Assembly: GCF_030252345.1 (NCBI RefSeq) | Contig: NZ_CP126980.1 | Location: forward strand, 9,681,501-9,745,500 | Length of the DNA: 64,000 nt | Source of the DNA: Actinoplanes oblitus | GTDB taxonomy: Bacteria; Actinomycetota; Actinomycetes; Mycobacteriales; Micromonosporaceae | Direction of reading: 5' to 3' | In this document: in pieces, positions 1 through 8,073 of the stretch | How positions within the stretch are numbered: position 1 is the first letter of the stretch | Layout: each line of letters starts with the position of its first letter | Program-made: the position numbers and the translations under genes | The notes under the pieces: model-generated | Database searches by the model: none | Seen by the model: the letters and a program-made list of their open reading frames with translations, nothing else | Told to the model about the DNA's origin: nothing

Positions 1-330
1 CCCGTCGGTGTCGGTGATCGCCACCCGCACCCGGTACGTGCCGGCTGTCGCGTAGCGGTGCGCCAGGCTGGTGCCGTCCGCCATCGTGCCCTGCGTGCCG
101 TCACCCCAGTCCACCTGCCGGTCCTGCACCGAGGCGTCCTCGTTGCCGGTCAGCGACAGCTGGGTCAGGGTGACCGACTGGCCGGCGAACACGCTGCTCG
201 CGCCGAGCCGGTAGACGCCCTCCGCCGGGGCGCCCGAGGCGTGCGCCGGCGCCGCCAGGCCGGCCGAGAGCAGGGCGCCGAGCCCCACGGCGGACAGGGC
301 TGCGGAACGGCGCGATCGAGTGGTGCGCAT
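1..330 (-). CDS. Secreted PKD-domain protein, N-terminal part (runs off the window)
   Basis: The reverse strand reads from ATG at 330 to the window edge without a stop (110 codons visible). The first ~30 residues form a Sec-type signal peptide: MRTTRSRR, then an alanine/leucine-rich stretch ending APAHAS. A PKD/Ig-like module follows (VDWGDGTQG, then HRYATAGTYRVRVAI), as in extracellular carbohydrate-binding or adhesive proteins. An AGGGAGA ribosome site lies just upstream of the ATG. The gene starts 47 nt after soxR on the same strand, so it may be cotranscribed with it. Any catalytic domain would lie outside the window. Confidence 0.75.
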   Translation of the reverse strand, partial: MRTTRSRRSAALSAVGLGALLSAGLAAPAHASGAPAEGVYRLGASSVFAGQSVTLTQLSLTGNEDASVQDRQVDWGDGTQGTMADGTSLAHRYATAGTYRVRVAITDTDG

Positions 331-377
331 GGATCTCCCTGACGGGTACGACGATGACGGTCGCCCCGGAAGATCGG

Positions 378-821
378 TCAGTCCCGCGGCGGGTTGAGGA
401 TCATCTGCGGGCCGGTGCCCCGGGTCGCCAGCCGGTCCCGCGGGTTGATCAGGTTGCACCGCTGCAGCGACAGGCAGCCGCACCCGATGCAGCCGGTCAG
501 CTGGTCGCGCAGCCGTTCCATCATGGCGATCCGCTCGTCCAGCCGGTGCCGCCAGTGGCTGGACAGCCGGGACCAGTCGGCCTTGGTCGGCGTCCGGTTC
601 TCCGGCAGCTCGGCGAGCGCCTCGCGGATCTCCTCCAGCGACACCCCGACCTGCTGGGCGATCTTGATGAACGCGATCCGGCGCAGGTCGGCCCGCTCGT
701 AGCGCCGCTGGTTGCCTCCGGTGCGCGCGGCGTGCAGCAGGCCCTCCCGCTCGTAGTAGCGCAGCGCCGAGGGCGCCACCCCGCTGCGGGCCGCCATCTC
801 CCCGATGGTGAGGGTCTCCAT
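378..821 (-). CDS. soxR: SoxR-type MerR-family redox sensor
   Basis: 147-residue MerR-family regulator. The N-terminal winged helix begins TIGEMAARSGVAPSALRYYE, followed by a dimerisation helix and a CIGCGCLSLQRC cluster (C111, C114, C116, C122) that matches the SoxR [2Fe-2S] pattern CX2CXCX5C. In the family, oxidation of the cluster by redox-active compounds activates transcription; actinobacterial SoxR usually controls small local regulons. An upstream in-frame ATG at 851 would lie inside the operator palindrome, so the ATG at 821 is preferred. It is divergent from the transketolase genes, whose promoter region carries the SoxR-like palindrome. Confidence 0.93.
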   Translation of the reverse strand: METLTIGEMAARSGVAPSALRYYEREGLLHAARTGGNQRRYERADLRRIAFIKIAQQVGVSLEEIREALAELPENRTPTKADWSRLSSHWRHRLDERIAMMERLRDQLTGCIGCGCLSLQRCNLINPRDRLATRGTGPQMILNPPRD

Positions 822-830
822 CCGCTCCCC

Positions 831-856
831 TTGAGTTGAAGTGAGCTTCAAGTTGC
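831..856. promoter_or_regulatory. Putative SoxR operator
   Basis: Between the divergent soxR (start 821) and transketolase (start 869) genes lies TTGAAG-TGAG-CTTCAA at 836-851, a perfect 6-bp dyad with a 4-nt spacer, preceded by TTGAG at 831. Size and base content resemble SoxR/MerR sites, which sit inside a stretched promoter spacer. Seen: the dyad and its position. Inferred: that SoxR binds it and controls both directions. Confidence 0.6.
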
Positions 857-868
857 AGCCTATCCGAC

Positions 869-1522
869 ATGACCGTCACCATGCTGCGACGCCTCACCGG
901 CGACGAGAAACACGCGCCCAGCGCGCACTCCACACTGGATGTGATCAGGGTCCTCTACGAGCGGGTGCTGCGGATCACGCCGGCGACCGCCGACGCGCCC
1001 GACCGGGATCGCTTCCTGCTCTCCAAGGGCCACGGGCCGGCCGCGTACTACGCGGTGCTGGCCGACCGGGGGTTCATCCCCGAGGACTGGCTGGACGGGA
1101 TGGGCCGCTGGCACAGCCGGCTCGGCACCCACCCGGACCGGGTGCTGATCCCCGGTGTCGAGGTGGGCACCGGTTCGCTCGGGCACGGCCTCGGTCTCGC
1201 CGTCGGGACCGCGCTCGGCCTGCGCGCCCAGGGCTACCCGCGGGCGCGGACGTTCGTGCTGCTCGGCGACGCGGAACTGGACGAGGGATCGAACCACGAG
1301 GCGATCGCGTACGCCGCGGCGATCCGGCTGCCACTCACCGCGATCGTCATCGACAACAGGTCCGCCACCCACGGCTGGCCGGGCGGCATTCCGGCACGGT
1401 TCCCCGGCTGGTCCGTGTCGCTGGTCGACGGGCACGACCACGACCAGATCGAAAAAGCGCTTTCGGTACGCGACGACCACCCGCACCTGGTCGTCGCCAC
1501 CGTCGAACCGAAGTGGAGCTGA
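869..1522 (+). CDS. Transketolase, N-terminal (TPP-binding) subunit
   Basis: 217-residue N-terminal half of a split transketolase. It carries the thiamine diphosphate-binding segment: SKGHGPAAYYAVLADRG near residue 52, GTGSLGHGLG near residue 107, and GDAELDEGSNHEA followed by IVIDN. Split transketolase subunits are common in prokaryotes, usually with ~270-residue N-subunits, so this one is short. ATG at 881 is an alternative start and neither start has a strong ribosome site. The pyrimidine-domain subunit follows at 1525 with only 2 nt between the genes. Substrates may be pentose phosphates or a specialised ketose. The SoxR-like operator lies 18 nt upstream. Confidence 0.88.
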   Translation: MTVTMLRRLTGDEKHAPSAHSTLDVIRVLYERVLRITPATADAPDRDRFLLSKGHGPAAYYAVLADRGFIPEDWLDGMGRWHSRLGTHPDRVLIPGVEVGTGSLGHGLGLAVGTALGLRAQGYPRARTFVLLGDAELDEGSNHEAIAYAAAIRLPLTAIVIDNRSATHGWPGGIPARFPGWSVSLVDGHDHDQIEKALSVRDDHPHLVVATVEPKWS

Positions 1523-1524
1523 TC

Positions 1525-2394
1525 ATGCGGGAGACCTTCGTGGCCACCACCACCGCCCTGCTCGACGAGGACCCGCGCACCGCGCTGGTACTCGCCGACA
1601 TCTCCGCCGACGCGTTCGCGCCGGCCCTGCGCCGGCACCCCGACCGGGCCCTGAACGTGGGCATCCGCGAGCAGCTGATGGTCGGGGTCGGCGGCGGGCT
1701 GGCGCTCACCGGGATGCGGCCCTACCTGCACTCCTACGCGCCGTTCCTGATCGACCGGGCGTACGAGCAGATCAAGCTGGACCTGGGGCACCAGGACGCC
1801 GGGGCGGTGCTGGTCAGCATCGGCGGCTCCTACGACGCGGCCGCCGCCGGATACACCCATCAGTCCCCCGGCGACGTCGCCCTGCTCGACACCCTGGACG
1901 GCTGGACCGTGCGGGTGCCCGGGCACCGCGACGAGGTACCGGCGATGCTGCGCGAGGCGGCCCGGCACGACGACCGGGTCTACGTGCGGCTGGGGGTGCA
2001 GGAGAACGCGGGCGCCCACCCGGACGGCCAGCGGCTGCGGGTGCTACGGCGCGGCGGGCCGCTGGTCCTGGCGGTCGGGCCGATGCTCGACCCGGTGCTG
2101 GCGGCGACCGAGGGCCTGGACGTCACGGTGGCGTACACCAACACCCCGCGGCCGCTGGACACCGAAGGCCTGCGCCTGCTGGCGGAGGGCGAGGTGATGG
2201 TGGTCGAGCCCTACCTCGCCGGGACGTCGGCCCGACTGGTCAGCGAGGCGCTGAGCGGCCTCCCGCACCGGGCGCTGCACCTCGGCGTGGGCCGGGCCGA
2301 GGTGCGCGATTACGGCACCTGGGAGGACCATGCCCGGGCGCACGGGCTGGACGCCGCCGGCCTGCGGGCGTCGATCACCGGATTCCTCGGTTAG
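1525..2394 (+). CDS. Transketolase, C-terminal (pyrimidine-binding) subunit
   Basis: 289-residue partner of the preceding gene. It has the transketolase pyrimidine-binding fold, with NVGIREQLMVGVGGGLAL including the Glu that activates thiamine diphosphate, YTHQSPGDVALL, and a C-terminal transketolase domain. The start at 1525 follows the previous stop by 2 nt, so the subunits are almost certainly translated together. Its 3' end overlaps the convergent hypothetical gene by 4 nt. Confidence 0.88.
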   Translation: MRETFVATTTALLDEDPRTALVLADISADAFAPALRRHPDRALNVGIREQLMVGVGGGLALTGMRPYLHSYAPFLIDRAYEQIKLDLGHQDAGAVLVSIGGSYDAAAAGYTHQSPGDVALLDTLDGWTVRVPGHRDEVPAMLREAARHDDRVYVRLGVQENAGAHPDGQRLRVLRRGGPLVLAVGPMLDPVLAATEGLDVTVAYTNTPRPLDTEGLRLLAEGEVMVVEPYLAGTSARLVSEALSGLPHRALHLGVGRAEVRDYGTWEDHARAHGLDAAGLRASITGFLG

Positions 2395-2819
2395 GAGGGC
2401 CTCGCGCAGGTCAGGAAGACCTCGCGGAGCACGCCCTCGAAGCGCCACACGGCGTCGGTGTCGGGGAACCGCATCCGGAACCGCTCGCGCACCCCGTCCA
2501 CAGCGGTGGCGGCCATCTCCAGCGCCGGCCGGGTCAGGTCGGGCCGCCAGGTGACGTTGCTCAGGTGCCGCAGATTGGCGTTCAGGTGCAGGCGCAGCCG
2601 GTGCAGCACCGGAGTCTTCTGGATGACCACCAGCCGGCGCCGGGTGAGCAGCAGCAGATGGTCGCCGGCGAGCGGGGCCTCCGGCCGGGTGCAGCGGGCC
2701 ACCAGGACCGCGTCGTCGTCGGCATCGACGCAACGCTCGACGATCGGGAGGTGCCGGCTGGGGATGACCACGCCGGCTTCGGTGGTGGCGGAGAGGAACG
2801 TACGCGAGATCACGTCCAT
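2391..2819 (-). CDS. Conserved-looking hypothetical protein
   Basis: 142-residue soluble protein with no signal peptide or membrane segment. It holds a middle block, HLLLLTRRRLVVIQKTPVLHRLRLHLNANL written in two parts (HLLLLTRRRLVV, then IQKTPVLHRLRLHLNA), that looks like alternating beta strands of a PH-like or stress-response fold, then a basic-hydrophobic C-terminus. I do not recognise the family. It is convergent with the transketolase gene (4-nt overlap) and divergent from the PH-domain membrane protein at 2908. Confidence 0.7.
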   Translation of the reverse strand: MDVISRTFLSATTEAGVVIPSRHLPIVERCVDADDDAVLVARCTRPEAPLAGDHLLLLTRRRLVVIQKTPVLHRLRLHLNANLRHLSNVTWRPDLTRPALEMAATAVDGVRERFRMRFPDTDAVWRFEGVLREVFLTCARPS

Positions 2820-2895
2820 GTCATGGTTAACGGCCTGTGAACGAACCAGGCAGCGGCCCGAGCCGCTGAATAAGGAATTACAGCGATCGTGCTGC

Positions 2896-2901
2896 CATAG
2901 T
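2896..2901 (+). promoter_or_regulatory. -10 box of a leaderless promoter
   Basis: CATAGT ends 6 nt before the ATG at 2908, so transcription would begin at or next to the start codon. No ribosome-binding site is seen. Confidence 0.5.
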
Positions 2902-2907
2902 GTCCCC

Positions 2908-3309
2908 ATGCAGTGGCGCGTCCGACCGGTGCTGCCGGTCACCAAGCTGATCGGTGCCTGTGCCGTGGTGGTCCTCGCCGTCGCGTTCGGCGGCGGCGAC
3001 CGGATCCGCTGGGTGCTGGCCGCCGTGGTCGCCGGCCTGCTGCTCGCCTGGGCGCTGCGCGACGTGCTGGTCCCGGTGCGACTCGCGGCCGACGCGGACG
3101 GGCTCACGGTGGTCAGCGGGCTCGCCCGGCGCCGGCGGCTGAGCTGGTCGCAGGTGGAACGCGTGCGGGTCGACCGGACCACCCGGCGCGGCTTGCGCAG
3201 CGAGCTGCTGGAGATCGATGCCGGCGACGCCATCTACCTGTTCGGCGCGCACGAACTGGGTGCCATGCCCGAGGACGTGGCCGCCGAGCTGACCGGTTGG
3301 CGCGCCTGA
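2908..3309 (+). CDS. PH-domain membrane protein (bPH_6-like)
   Basis: 133 residues. Two membrane segments occupy about residues 10-27 and 33-49. A cytoplasmic PH-like domain follows, with RLAADADGLTVVSGLARRRRLSWSQVERVRVD written here as two motifs: ADGLTVVSGLARRRRLSW and QVERVRVDRTTRRG. This matches the actinobacterial low-molecular-weight antigen MTB12/CFP-6-like PH family by pattern only. The molecular role is unknown. A -10 box directly in front suggests leaderless expression. Confidence 0.78.
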   Translation: MQWRVRPVLPVTKLIGACAVVVLAVAFGGGDRIRWVLAAVVAGLLLAWALRDVLVPVRLAADADGLTVVSGLARRRRLSWSQVERVRVDRTTRRGLRSELLEIDAGDAIYLFGAHELGAMPEDVAAELTGWRA

Positions 3310-3335
3310 CGACGCCCCGGAAAGCGGGCCTGGTC

Positions 3336-4244
3336 CTAATTGAGGATCTGGATGGTGCGGGCGATCGCGATGGCGACCAGGGCCGCGAACAGGATCGCGC
3401 AGCCGACGGCCTGTTTCAGTGAGCGGTGCGGCAGTTTGGCATAGGCCAGGATCAGCGCGGCGGCGGCGCCCGCGGCCAGGCCGCCGAGGTGGCCCTCGAC
3501 CGAGATGCCGGGCAGGCCGAAGGTGTAGATCAGGTTCATCACCAGCAGCGGGATCAGCGAGCTGTTGTCCAGCGCCAGTCGCCGGTTCACGATGATGATG
3601 CCGATCACCAGGCCGAACGTGGCGGTCGAGGCGCCCGCCGCGGGGATGTAGGGCTCCTGGAGGGCGTAGATCGCGACGTTGCCGCCGAAGCCGGCCAGGA
3701 AGTAGAGCGCCAGGAAGCGGAGCGGGCCGAACCGCTCCTCGAGGTAGGTGCCGATCTGCAGCAACAACATCATGTTGAGCAGCAGGTGCACCGCGCCGTA
3801 GTGCACGAACATCGCGGTGACCAGGCGGTACCACTCGCCGGCCGCGACGCCGTGCCAGTCGCCGCCGTAGCGGGCGTAGCCCAGCACCTCGAACGCCCTG
3901 GTGAGCTTGGTCTGCGCACCGCCGGTGTTGAGGAACCCGCCCGCGCCGGCGATCGCGCGGAGACCACCGAAGGCGACCGAGACGGCCATCACCACGAAGT
4001 TGACAGCGATGATGGTGCGCACCGCGTAGGCGGCGCGGCCAGCGACAACGCTCCCGCCGAAAGCGGTACGCGCCTGCCGCTGGCTACGTCGTCCGTCTTT
4101 GACACAGTCCGGGCACTGGAAGCCGACCGCCGCGTCGTTCATGCATTTCGGGCAGATCGGTTTCTCGCACCGGCTGCATCGGAGCAAGGTCTCCGTGCCC
4201 GGGTGTCGATAGCACACCGGGGATGTGGAGGGAGCCTCACTCAT
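3336..4244 (-). CDS. Rhomboid intramembrane serine protease with N-terminal zinc-binding domain
   Basis: 302 residues. The N-terminal ~50 residues carry paired metal ligands (C11/H14, C23/C26, C31/C34, C44/C47), like a B-box or zinc-ribbon module. A six-helix rhomboid domain follows with the HxxxxHxxxN signature (H148, H153, N157), catalytic Ser206 in GASTATFG and His252 in EGHLGG. Rhomboids cleave transmembrane substrates within the lipid bilayer; the substrate here is unknown. The gene is convergent with the PH-domain gene and shares a strand with the downstream-encoded cyclophilin. A -10 box lies 7 nt from the ATG. Confidence 0.92.
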   Translation of the reverse strand: MSEAPSTSPVCYRHPGTETLLRCSRCEKPICPKCMNDAAVGFQCPDCVKDGRRSQRQARTAFGGSVVAGRAAYAVRTIIAVNFVVMAVSVAFGGLRAIAGAGGFLNTGGAQTKLTRAFEVLGYARYGGDWHGVAAGEWYRLVTAMFVHYGAVHLLLNMMLLLQIGTYLEERFGPLRFLALYFLAGFGGNVAIYALQEPYIPAAGASTATFGLVIGIIIVNRRLALDNSSLIPLLVMNLIYTFGLPGISVEGHLGGLAAGAAAALILAYAKLPHRSLKQAVGCAILFAALVAIAIARTIQILN

Positions 4245-4251
4245 GGCACCA

Positions 4252-4257
4252 AAGGTA
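4252..4257 (-). promoter_or_regulatory. -10 box of a leaderless promoter (rhomboid gene)
   Basis: On the reverse strand TACCTT ends 7 nt before the rhomboid ATG at 4244, with no ribosome site between. Confidence 0.5.
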
Positions 4258-4266
4258 CCGTGAGCC

Positions 4267-4791
4267 TCAGGAGCGCTCGATCTCCACCCGCTCGATCACG
4301 ACGTCCTCGCGCGGCCGGTCGCCCGGGCCGGTGGGGGTGTTCGCGATCGAGTCCACGACCTTGGCCGACTGCTCGTCCGCGACCTGGCCGAAGATGGTGT
4401 GCCGACGGTTCAGGTGCGGCGTCGGGCCGACCGTGATGAAGAACTGCGACCCGTTGGTGCCGGGGCCCGCGTTCGCCATGGCCAGCAGGTACGGCCGGTC
4501 GAAGGAGAGCTCCGGGTGGAACTCGTCGGCGAACTGGAAGCCCGGGCCACCCCGGCCGGTGCCGGTCGGGTCACCCATCTGGACCATGAAACCGGCGATC
4601 ACCCGGTGCGAGATGGTGCCGTTGTAGTACGGACCGCTGCCCGGCTGACCGGTGCGCGGGTCGGTGTACGCCTTGGTGCCCTCGGCCAGCTCCACGAAGT
4701 TCCGGACGGTCGCCGGGGCGTGGTCCGGGAACAGCTGAAGCCGGATCGGACCGTGGTTGGTGTGCAGAGTGGCGTAAATCGTCTCGGCCAC
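4267..4791 (-). CDS. Cyclophilin-type peptidyl-prolyl cis-trans isomerase
   Basis: 174-residue cytoplasmic cyclophilin that isomerises proline peptide bonds during folding. It holds ATLHTNHGPIRLQLF, the active-site FHR-equivalent ISHRVIAGFMVQMGDPTGTG, and MANAGPGTNGSQFFIT. The GTG at 4791 was chosen because GGGAG lies 5 nt upstream and the N-terminus then matches the mycobacterial PpiA pattern; an in-frame TTG at 4803 precedes that ribosome site and is less likely. No signal peptide is seen. Confidence 0.93.
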   Translation of the reverse strand: MAETIYATLHTNHGPIRLQLFPDHAPATVRNFVELAEGTKAYTDPRTGQPGSGPYYNGTISHRVIAGFMVQMGDPTGTGRGGPGFQFADEFHPELSFDRPYLLAMANAGPGTNGSQFFITVGPTPHLNRRHTIFGQVADEQSAKVVDSIANTPTGPGDRPREDVVIERVEIERS

Positions 4792-4922
4792 GGGTACTCC
4801 CAACTGCGTTGAATGGGAACTGTCTCGTCAATCGGATCCTCCCCCATGTGTCTGATCAGGCCGCGCGGGGGTACCCGAAGAGGCAACATGAGCCGAGAGA
4901 CGACCACAGGAGGTGGGCACTG

Positions 4923-5519
4923 GTGTTCGCAACGATGCGCCGCAAGCGCCGGAGCGCGAGGATGCGCAACGAGCTGGGGCAGGGCGTGGATCACTTCAAG
5001 CGGGCCGCTTCGATCGCCGCGCAGGAGACCAGCGCGACCGTCGGGCCCCGGCTCAACGCCGCGGTCGAACGAGTGCAGCCGGCCGCCGGCAAGGCGAAGG
5101 ACGCCGCGACGCAGAGCTGGGACAGCGCCCTCGCGACGCTGACCCCGCTGGTCGCCGCGGCCACCGACACCGCCCGGCAGGCCGGCAAGAAGGGCAAGAA
5201 GCTCAGCAAGCGGGAGCTCAAGGCGCAGCGCAAGAGCGCCGAGAAGCTGCAGCGCAAGGCCGACAAGGCGATGAACCGCAAGCGCGGCCGGGGCAGCAAG
5301 CTGGCCGGGTACGCCCTGCTCGGCACCGCCGTCGGGATCGGCGCCGCGTGGTACGCCAGGCGGCGCGGCGAGGCGCAGTGGGAGGAGTACGACGCCGCGC
5401 CCAACCCGGTCCAGGCCGGTGCCGACGACGCGGCTTTCGAGCCGCTGGAGCCGACCGTCTACACCACGGCGAACGGCACCTCCACCGAGCAGGCAGGCAA
5501 GATCAACCCCGCGAAGTGA
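4923..5519 (+). CDS. Lysine/alanine-rich membrane-anchored protein (DUF5324-like)
   Basis: 198 residues. A basic N-terminus precedes a long amphipathic Ala/Lys/Gln helix region (about residues 20-130, with GKKGKKLSKRELKAQRKS), then one membrane segment (GYALLGTAVGIGAAWYA) and an acidic C-terminal tail. The pattern resembles actinobacterial DUF5324-type proteins; function is unknown. The GTG at 4923 has a clear AGGAGG 9 nt upstream, whereas the longer in-frame reading from 4809 would run through that ribosome site. It is divergent from the cyclophilin gene. Confidence 0.8.
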   Translation: MFATMRRKRRSARMRNELGQGVDHFKRAASIAAQETSATVGPRLNAAVERVQPAAGKAKDAATQSWDSALATLTPLVAAATDTARQAGKKGKKLSKRELKAQRKSAEKLQRKADKAMNRKRGRGSKLAGYALLGTAVGIGAAWYARRRGEAQWEEYDAAPNPVQAGADDAAFEPLEPTVYTTANGTSTEQAGKINPAK

Positions 5520-5526
5520 CCATCGC

Positions 5527-6747
5527 TCAGCGCCGGCCGGCCGCCTCCGGATCCAGGAGGGGGCCGGCCGGCAGCTGTGCGATCAGCTCGGCCGGCACGG
5601 TGACCGGGCGCACCCCGGCGTAGCCGAGCCGGGCCAGCAGGGCACCACTCGCCAGCGGATAGGCCCGGCCGGCGTCGGTGATCAGGTGGATCGCACCGGC
5701 CGGTGAGGTCACCACGGCGCCGCTGCCCCGGGGCACGTGTACCGGGCCGGATGCCGGAACTGCCGGGTTCAGGCGTACGGTGGCCGGCCCGTCAGCGGGG
5801 CGGGTGACACACACCCGTACCGGAAGATCGACGATCGCCGGGATCGCGGCCGGCAGGTCGTCGGCGGACCGCAACCGCCGGCCGGACGGCGGCAGCCGGA
5901 CGAACTCCGCGCCCACCGCGGTGGGCGGCGCGAGCAGTCGGGCCTGCAGCTCGGTGACCGCCGCGACGCCGTCGGCCAGCACCACCGCGAACCGCGCGCC
6001 GGAGTCGGTGAGCACCTCGCCCACCCGGTGGCCGGGCAGCACCGAGGCGGCGCCGGCGCCGGGCACCACGGGAGCGATCAGATCCGGACCGGCCGGCACC
6101 GCGTCGATCCAGCCGGCCGCCACCCGCCCGGGCACCCGGCCCTCCCAGCCGAGCGCCCGCATCGTCGCTTCCACCCGGTCCGACGGCAGCTGGAAACGGT
6201 GCCCGGCATGCACCAGGACCGTGCGACCGGTCGGGTCACGGACCAGCAGCGCCTGATCGGCAACGGTCCCGCCGGTAGGGCTCACCCCGACCAGCAGGGT
6301 GCCGGCGCCGCCTTCGGTACAGACCGTCCAGGCGCTGTCCAGCAGTTTCTCCGCGGGCGGCAACGCGTCCGGGGCGTCCGGGATACCGAGCGTCTCCCCG
6401 AGCGGCACACCGGCCAGCCTCGTCGAGGCCACCGCCGTCACCCGCGGCCTCTCCGCGGCGGCGAGCAGCAGGCCGGAGGTGTAGTTGAGGATCGGGTGCA
6501 GGCGGTGGTCCGACTCCAGGTAGACGTAGCGGGCGCCGGTGCGGCGGTCGAGCAGGATCGCCGAGGGGTCGGTGGGCTCGCCCAGGGCCGCGCCGGTGAC
6601 CATGCCGTACCCGGCCAGCGCGCCCGCCGTGAGCGCGGCGATCAGCAGGCCGGTCAGCACCACGGGAAGGGTGCGGCGCAGCGGGGGCCGCGGCGGATCC
6701 GCGTCATGGGCGATCAGGGCGCCGGTGAACCGTTCGAGCTCGGACAC
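5527..6747 (-). CDS. eccB: Type VII secretion protein EccB, isolated
   Basis: 406 residues. A short cytosolic N-terminus (GALIAHDADPPRPPLRR, the conserved lead-in) is followed by one membrane segment (about 26-50) and an extracytoplasmic EccB core with LDRRTGARYVYLES, YLESDHRLHPILNYTS, a Cys in WTVCTEGG and its likely disulfide partner in VRVCVTRP. EccB is part of the ESX membrane complex. No eccC, eccD, mycP or esx gene is present within the window, so this copy is an orphan here and is shorter than the usual ~480-500 residues. Confidence 0.85.
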   Translation of the reverse strand: MSELERFTGALIAHDADPPRPPLRRTLPVVLTGLLIAALTAGALAGYGMVTGAALGEPTDPSAILLDRRTGARYVYLESDHRLHPILNYTSGLLLAAAERPRVTAVASTRLAGVPLGETLGIPDAPDALPPAEKLLDSAWTVCTEGGAGTLLVGVSPTGGTVADQALLVRDPTGRTVLVHAGHRFQLPSDRVEATMRALGWEGRVPGRVAAGWIDAVPAGPDLIAPVVPGAGAASVLPGHRVGEVLTDSGARFAVVLADGVAAVTELQARLLAPPTAVGAEFVRLPPSGRRLRSADDLPAAIPAIVDLPVRVCVTRPADGPATVRLNPAVPASGPVHVPRGSGAVVTSPAGAIHLITDAGRAYPLASGALLARLGYAGVRPVTVPAELIAQLPAGPLLDPEAAGRR

Positions 6748-6777
6748 CCCGTCACTTTATAGCTGAACGTCGATGCC

Positions 6778-7908
6778 CTAGAGCCAGCCGTTGCGGCGGA
6801 ACGCGCGGTACAGGATCACCGTGATCACCGAGAGCACGGCGATCAGGCCGGGGTAGCCGTACTGCCACTTGGTCTCCGGCATGTAGTCGAAGTTCATGCC
6901 GTAGACGCCGGCCGCGGCGGTCCACACCGTGGCGATACCGGCCCAAGCCGCGATCTTGCGCATGTCGTTGTTCTGGTCGACGGTCACCTGGGCGAGCCGG
7001 GCCTGCAGGATCGAGTTGAGCAGGTCGTCGTAGGAGGAGACCTGCTCGACGGTACGGGTCAGGTGGTCCTGCACGTCCCGGAAGTACCGGCGGATCTCCT
7101 TGGGCACCACGCCCTGGCTGGCGATGATCCCGGACAGCGGCCGCTGCAACGGCACCACCGCCCGGCGGAACTCCACCAGCTCCCGCTTGAGCTGGTAGAC
7201 CTGCTGGATCGGGGCGCTCTTGTCGCGCGAGAAGACACCCTCCTCGATCAGGTCCAGATCCGCCTCGACCTGCTCGGCCACCTCCAGGTAGTGGTCGACG
7301 ACCCGGTCGGTCACCGCGTACGCGACAGCCCACGGGCCCTGCTGCAGCAGCTGCGCGCGCTGTTTCTCCAGGTCGGCGCGGACCGGCGACATCTCGGAGG
7401 CGTGGCCGTGCCGGACCGTGATCACGAACCGGTCCCCGATGAAGATCATCATCTGGCCGGTCTCCACCACCTGGGAGCTCTCGGTCAGTTCCTGGTGCGG
7501 CACGTACCGCGCGGTCCGCAACACCAGGAAGTGCACGTCGCCGAACTGCTCCAGCTTGGGTCGCTGCTCGGCCTTCACAGCGTCCTCGACGGACAGCTCG
7601 TGCAGGCCGTAGGTCCGCGCGATGTCGCTCATCTCGAGCTCGGAGGGCTGGTGCAGGCCCAGCCAGACGAAGGCGTCGTCGCGCCGGCGGGCCTCGGCGA
7701 ACGCCTGGTCCGGAGTGAACGCGCCGGGAATCCGCTCACCGGCGACGTAGACCCCGCAGTCGACCACCGCGGAGCCGTCCGGGCCGGTCTCCTGGCCGGG
7801 CTGCTGACCGGCGTCGGCGGACCCGAGGAAACGGTTCATCGCCCGGGCCGCCCAGGCCTTGGACAACGGCCGGCCAAGGCCCCACGTGTGGTTCTCGCGG
7901 TCGCTCAT
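6778..7908 (-). CDS. corA: CorA-family magnesium/divalent cation transporter
   Basis: 376 residues. A large cytosolic N-terminal domain with long helices is followed by two C-terminal membrane helices and the selectivity motif GVYGMNFDYMPE; the C-terminus is basic (RAFRRNGWL). The ATG at 7908 is preceded by GGGGAGG with good spacing, so the longer in-frame upstream reading to 8064 is rejected. The pentamer conducts Mg2+ across the inner membrane. The 165-nt upstream gap shows no recognisable M-box riboswitch. Confidence 0.93.
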   Translation of the reverse strand: MSDRENHTWGLGRPLSKAWAARAMNRFLGSADAGQQPGQETGPDGSAVVDCGVYVAGERIPGAFTPDQAFAEARRRDDAFVWLGLHQPSELEMSDIARTYGLHELSVEDAVKAEQRPKLEQFGDVHFLVLRTARYVPHQELTESSQVVETGQMMIFIGDRFVITVRHGHASEMSPVRADLEKQRAQLLQQGPWAVAYAVTDRVVDHYLEVAEQVEADLDLIEEGVFSRDKSAPIQQVYQLKRELVEFRRAVVPLQRPLSGIIASQGVVPKEIRRYFRDVQDHLTRTVEQVSSYDDLLNSILQARLAQVTVDQNNDMRKIAAWAGIATVWTAAAGVYGMNFDYMPETKWQYGYPGLIAVLSVITVILYRAFRRNGWL

Positions 7909-8073
7909 GCCAACCTCCCCCGGGTGCCCCGACAAACCAATCGAGGCTACTTCGTCAGGGGCGGGCGGAGTACGGCCGGGCGGACCGTCGTCGGTCGGCG
8001 GGGGGTCAGACCTGTCGCGGTCCACCCGGACGGTTCGGTATTGCCCAGAACCGTCCGGGCGCAAACCCGTCGA

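Noticed and set aside
4792..4803. TTG start for the cyclophilin gene
   Set aside because: GGGAG lies between it and the GTG at 4791, and the GTG start gives the family-typical N-terminus.
7909..8073. M-box riboswitch upstream of corA
   Set aside because: No recognisable conserved M-box elements in the 165-nt gap, and a strong ribosome site sits directly before the start.
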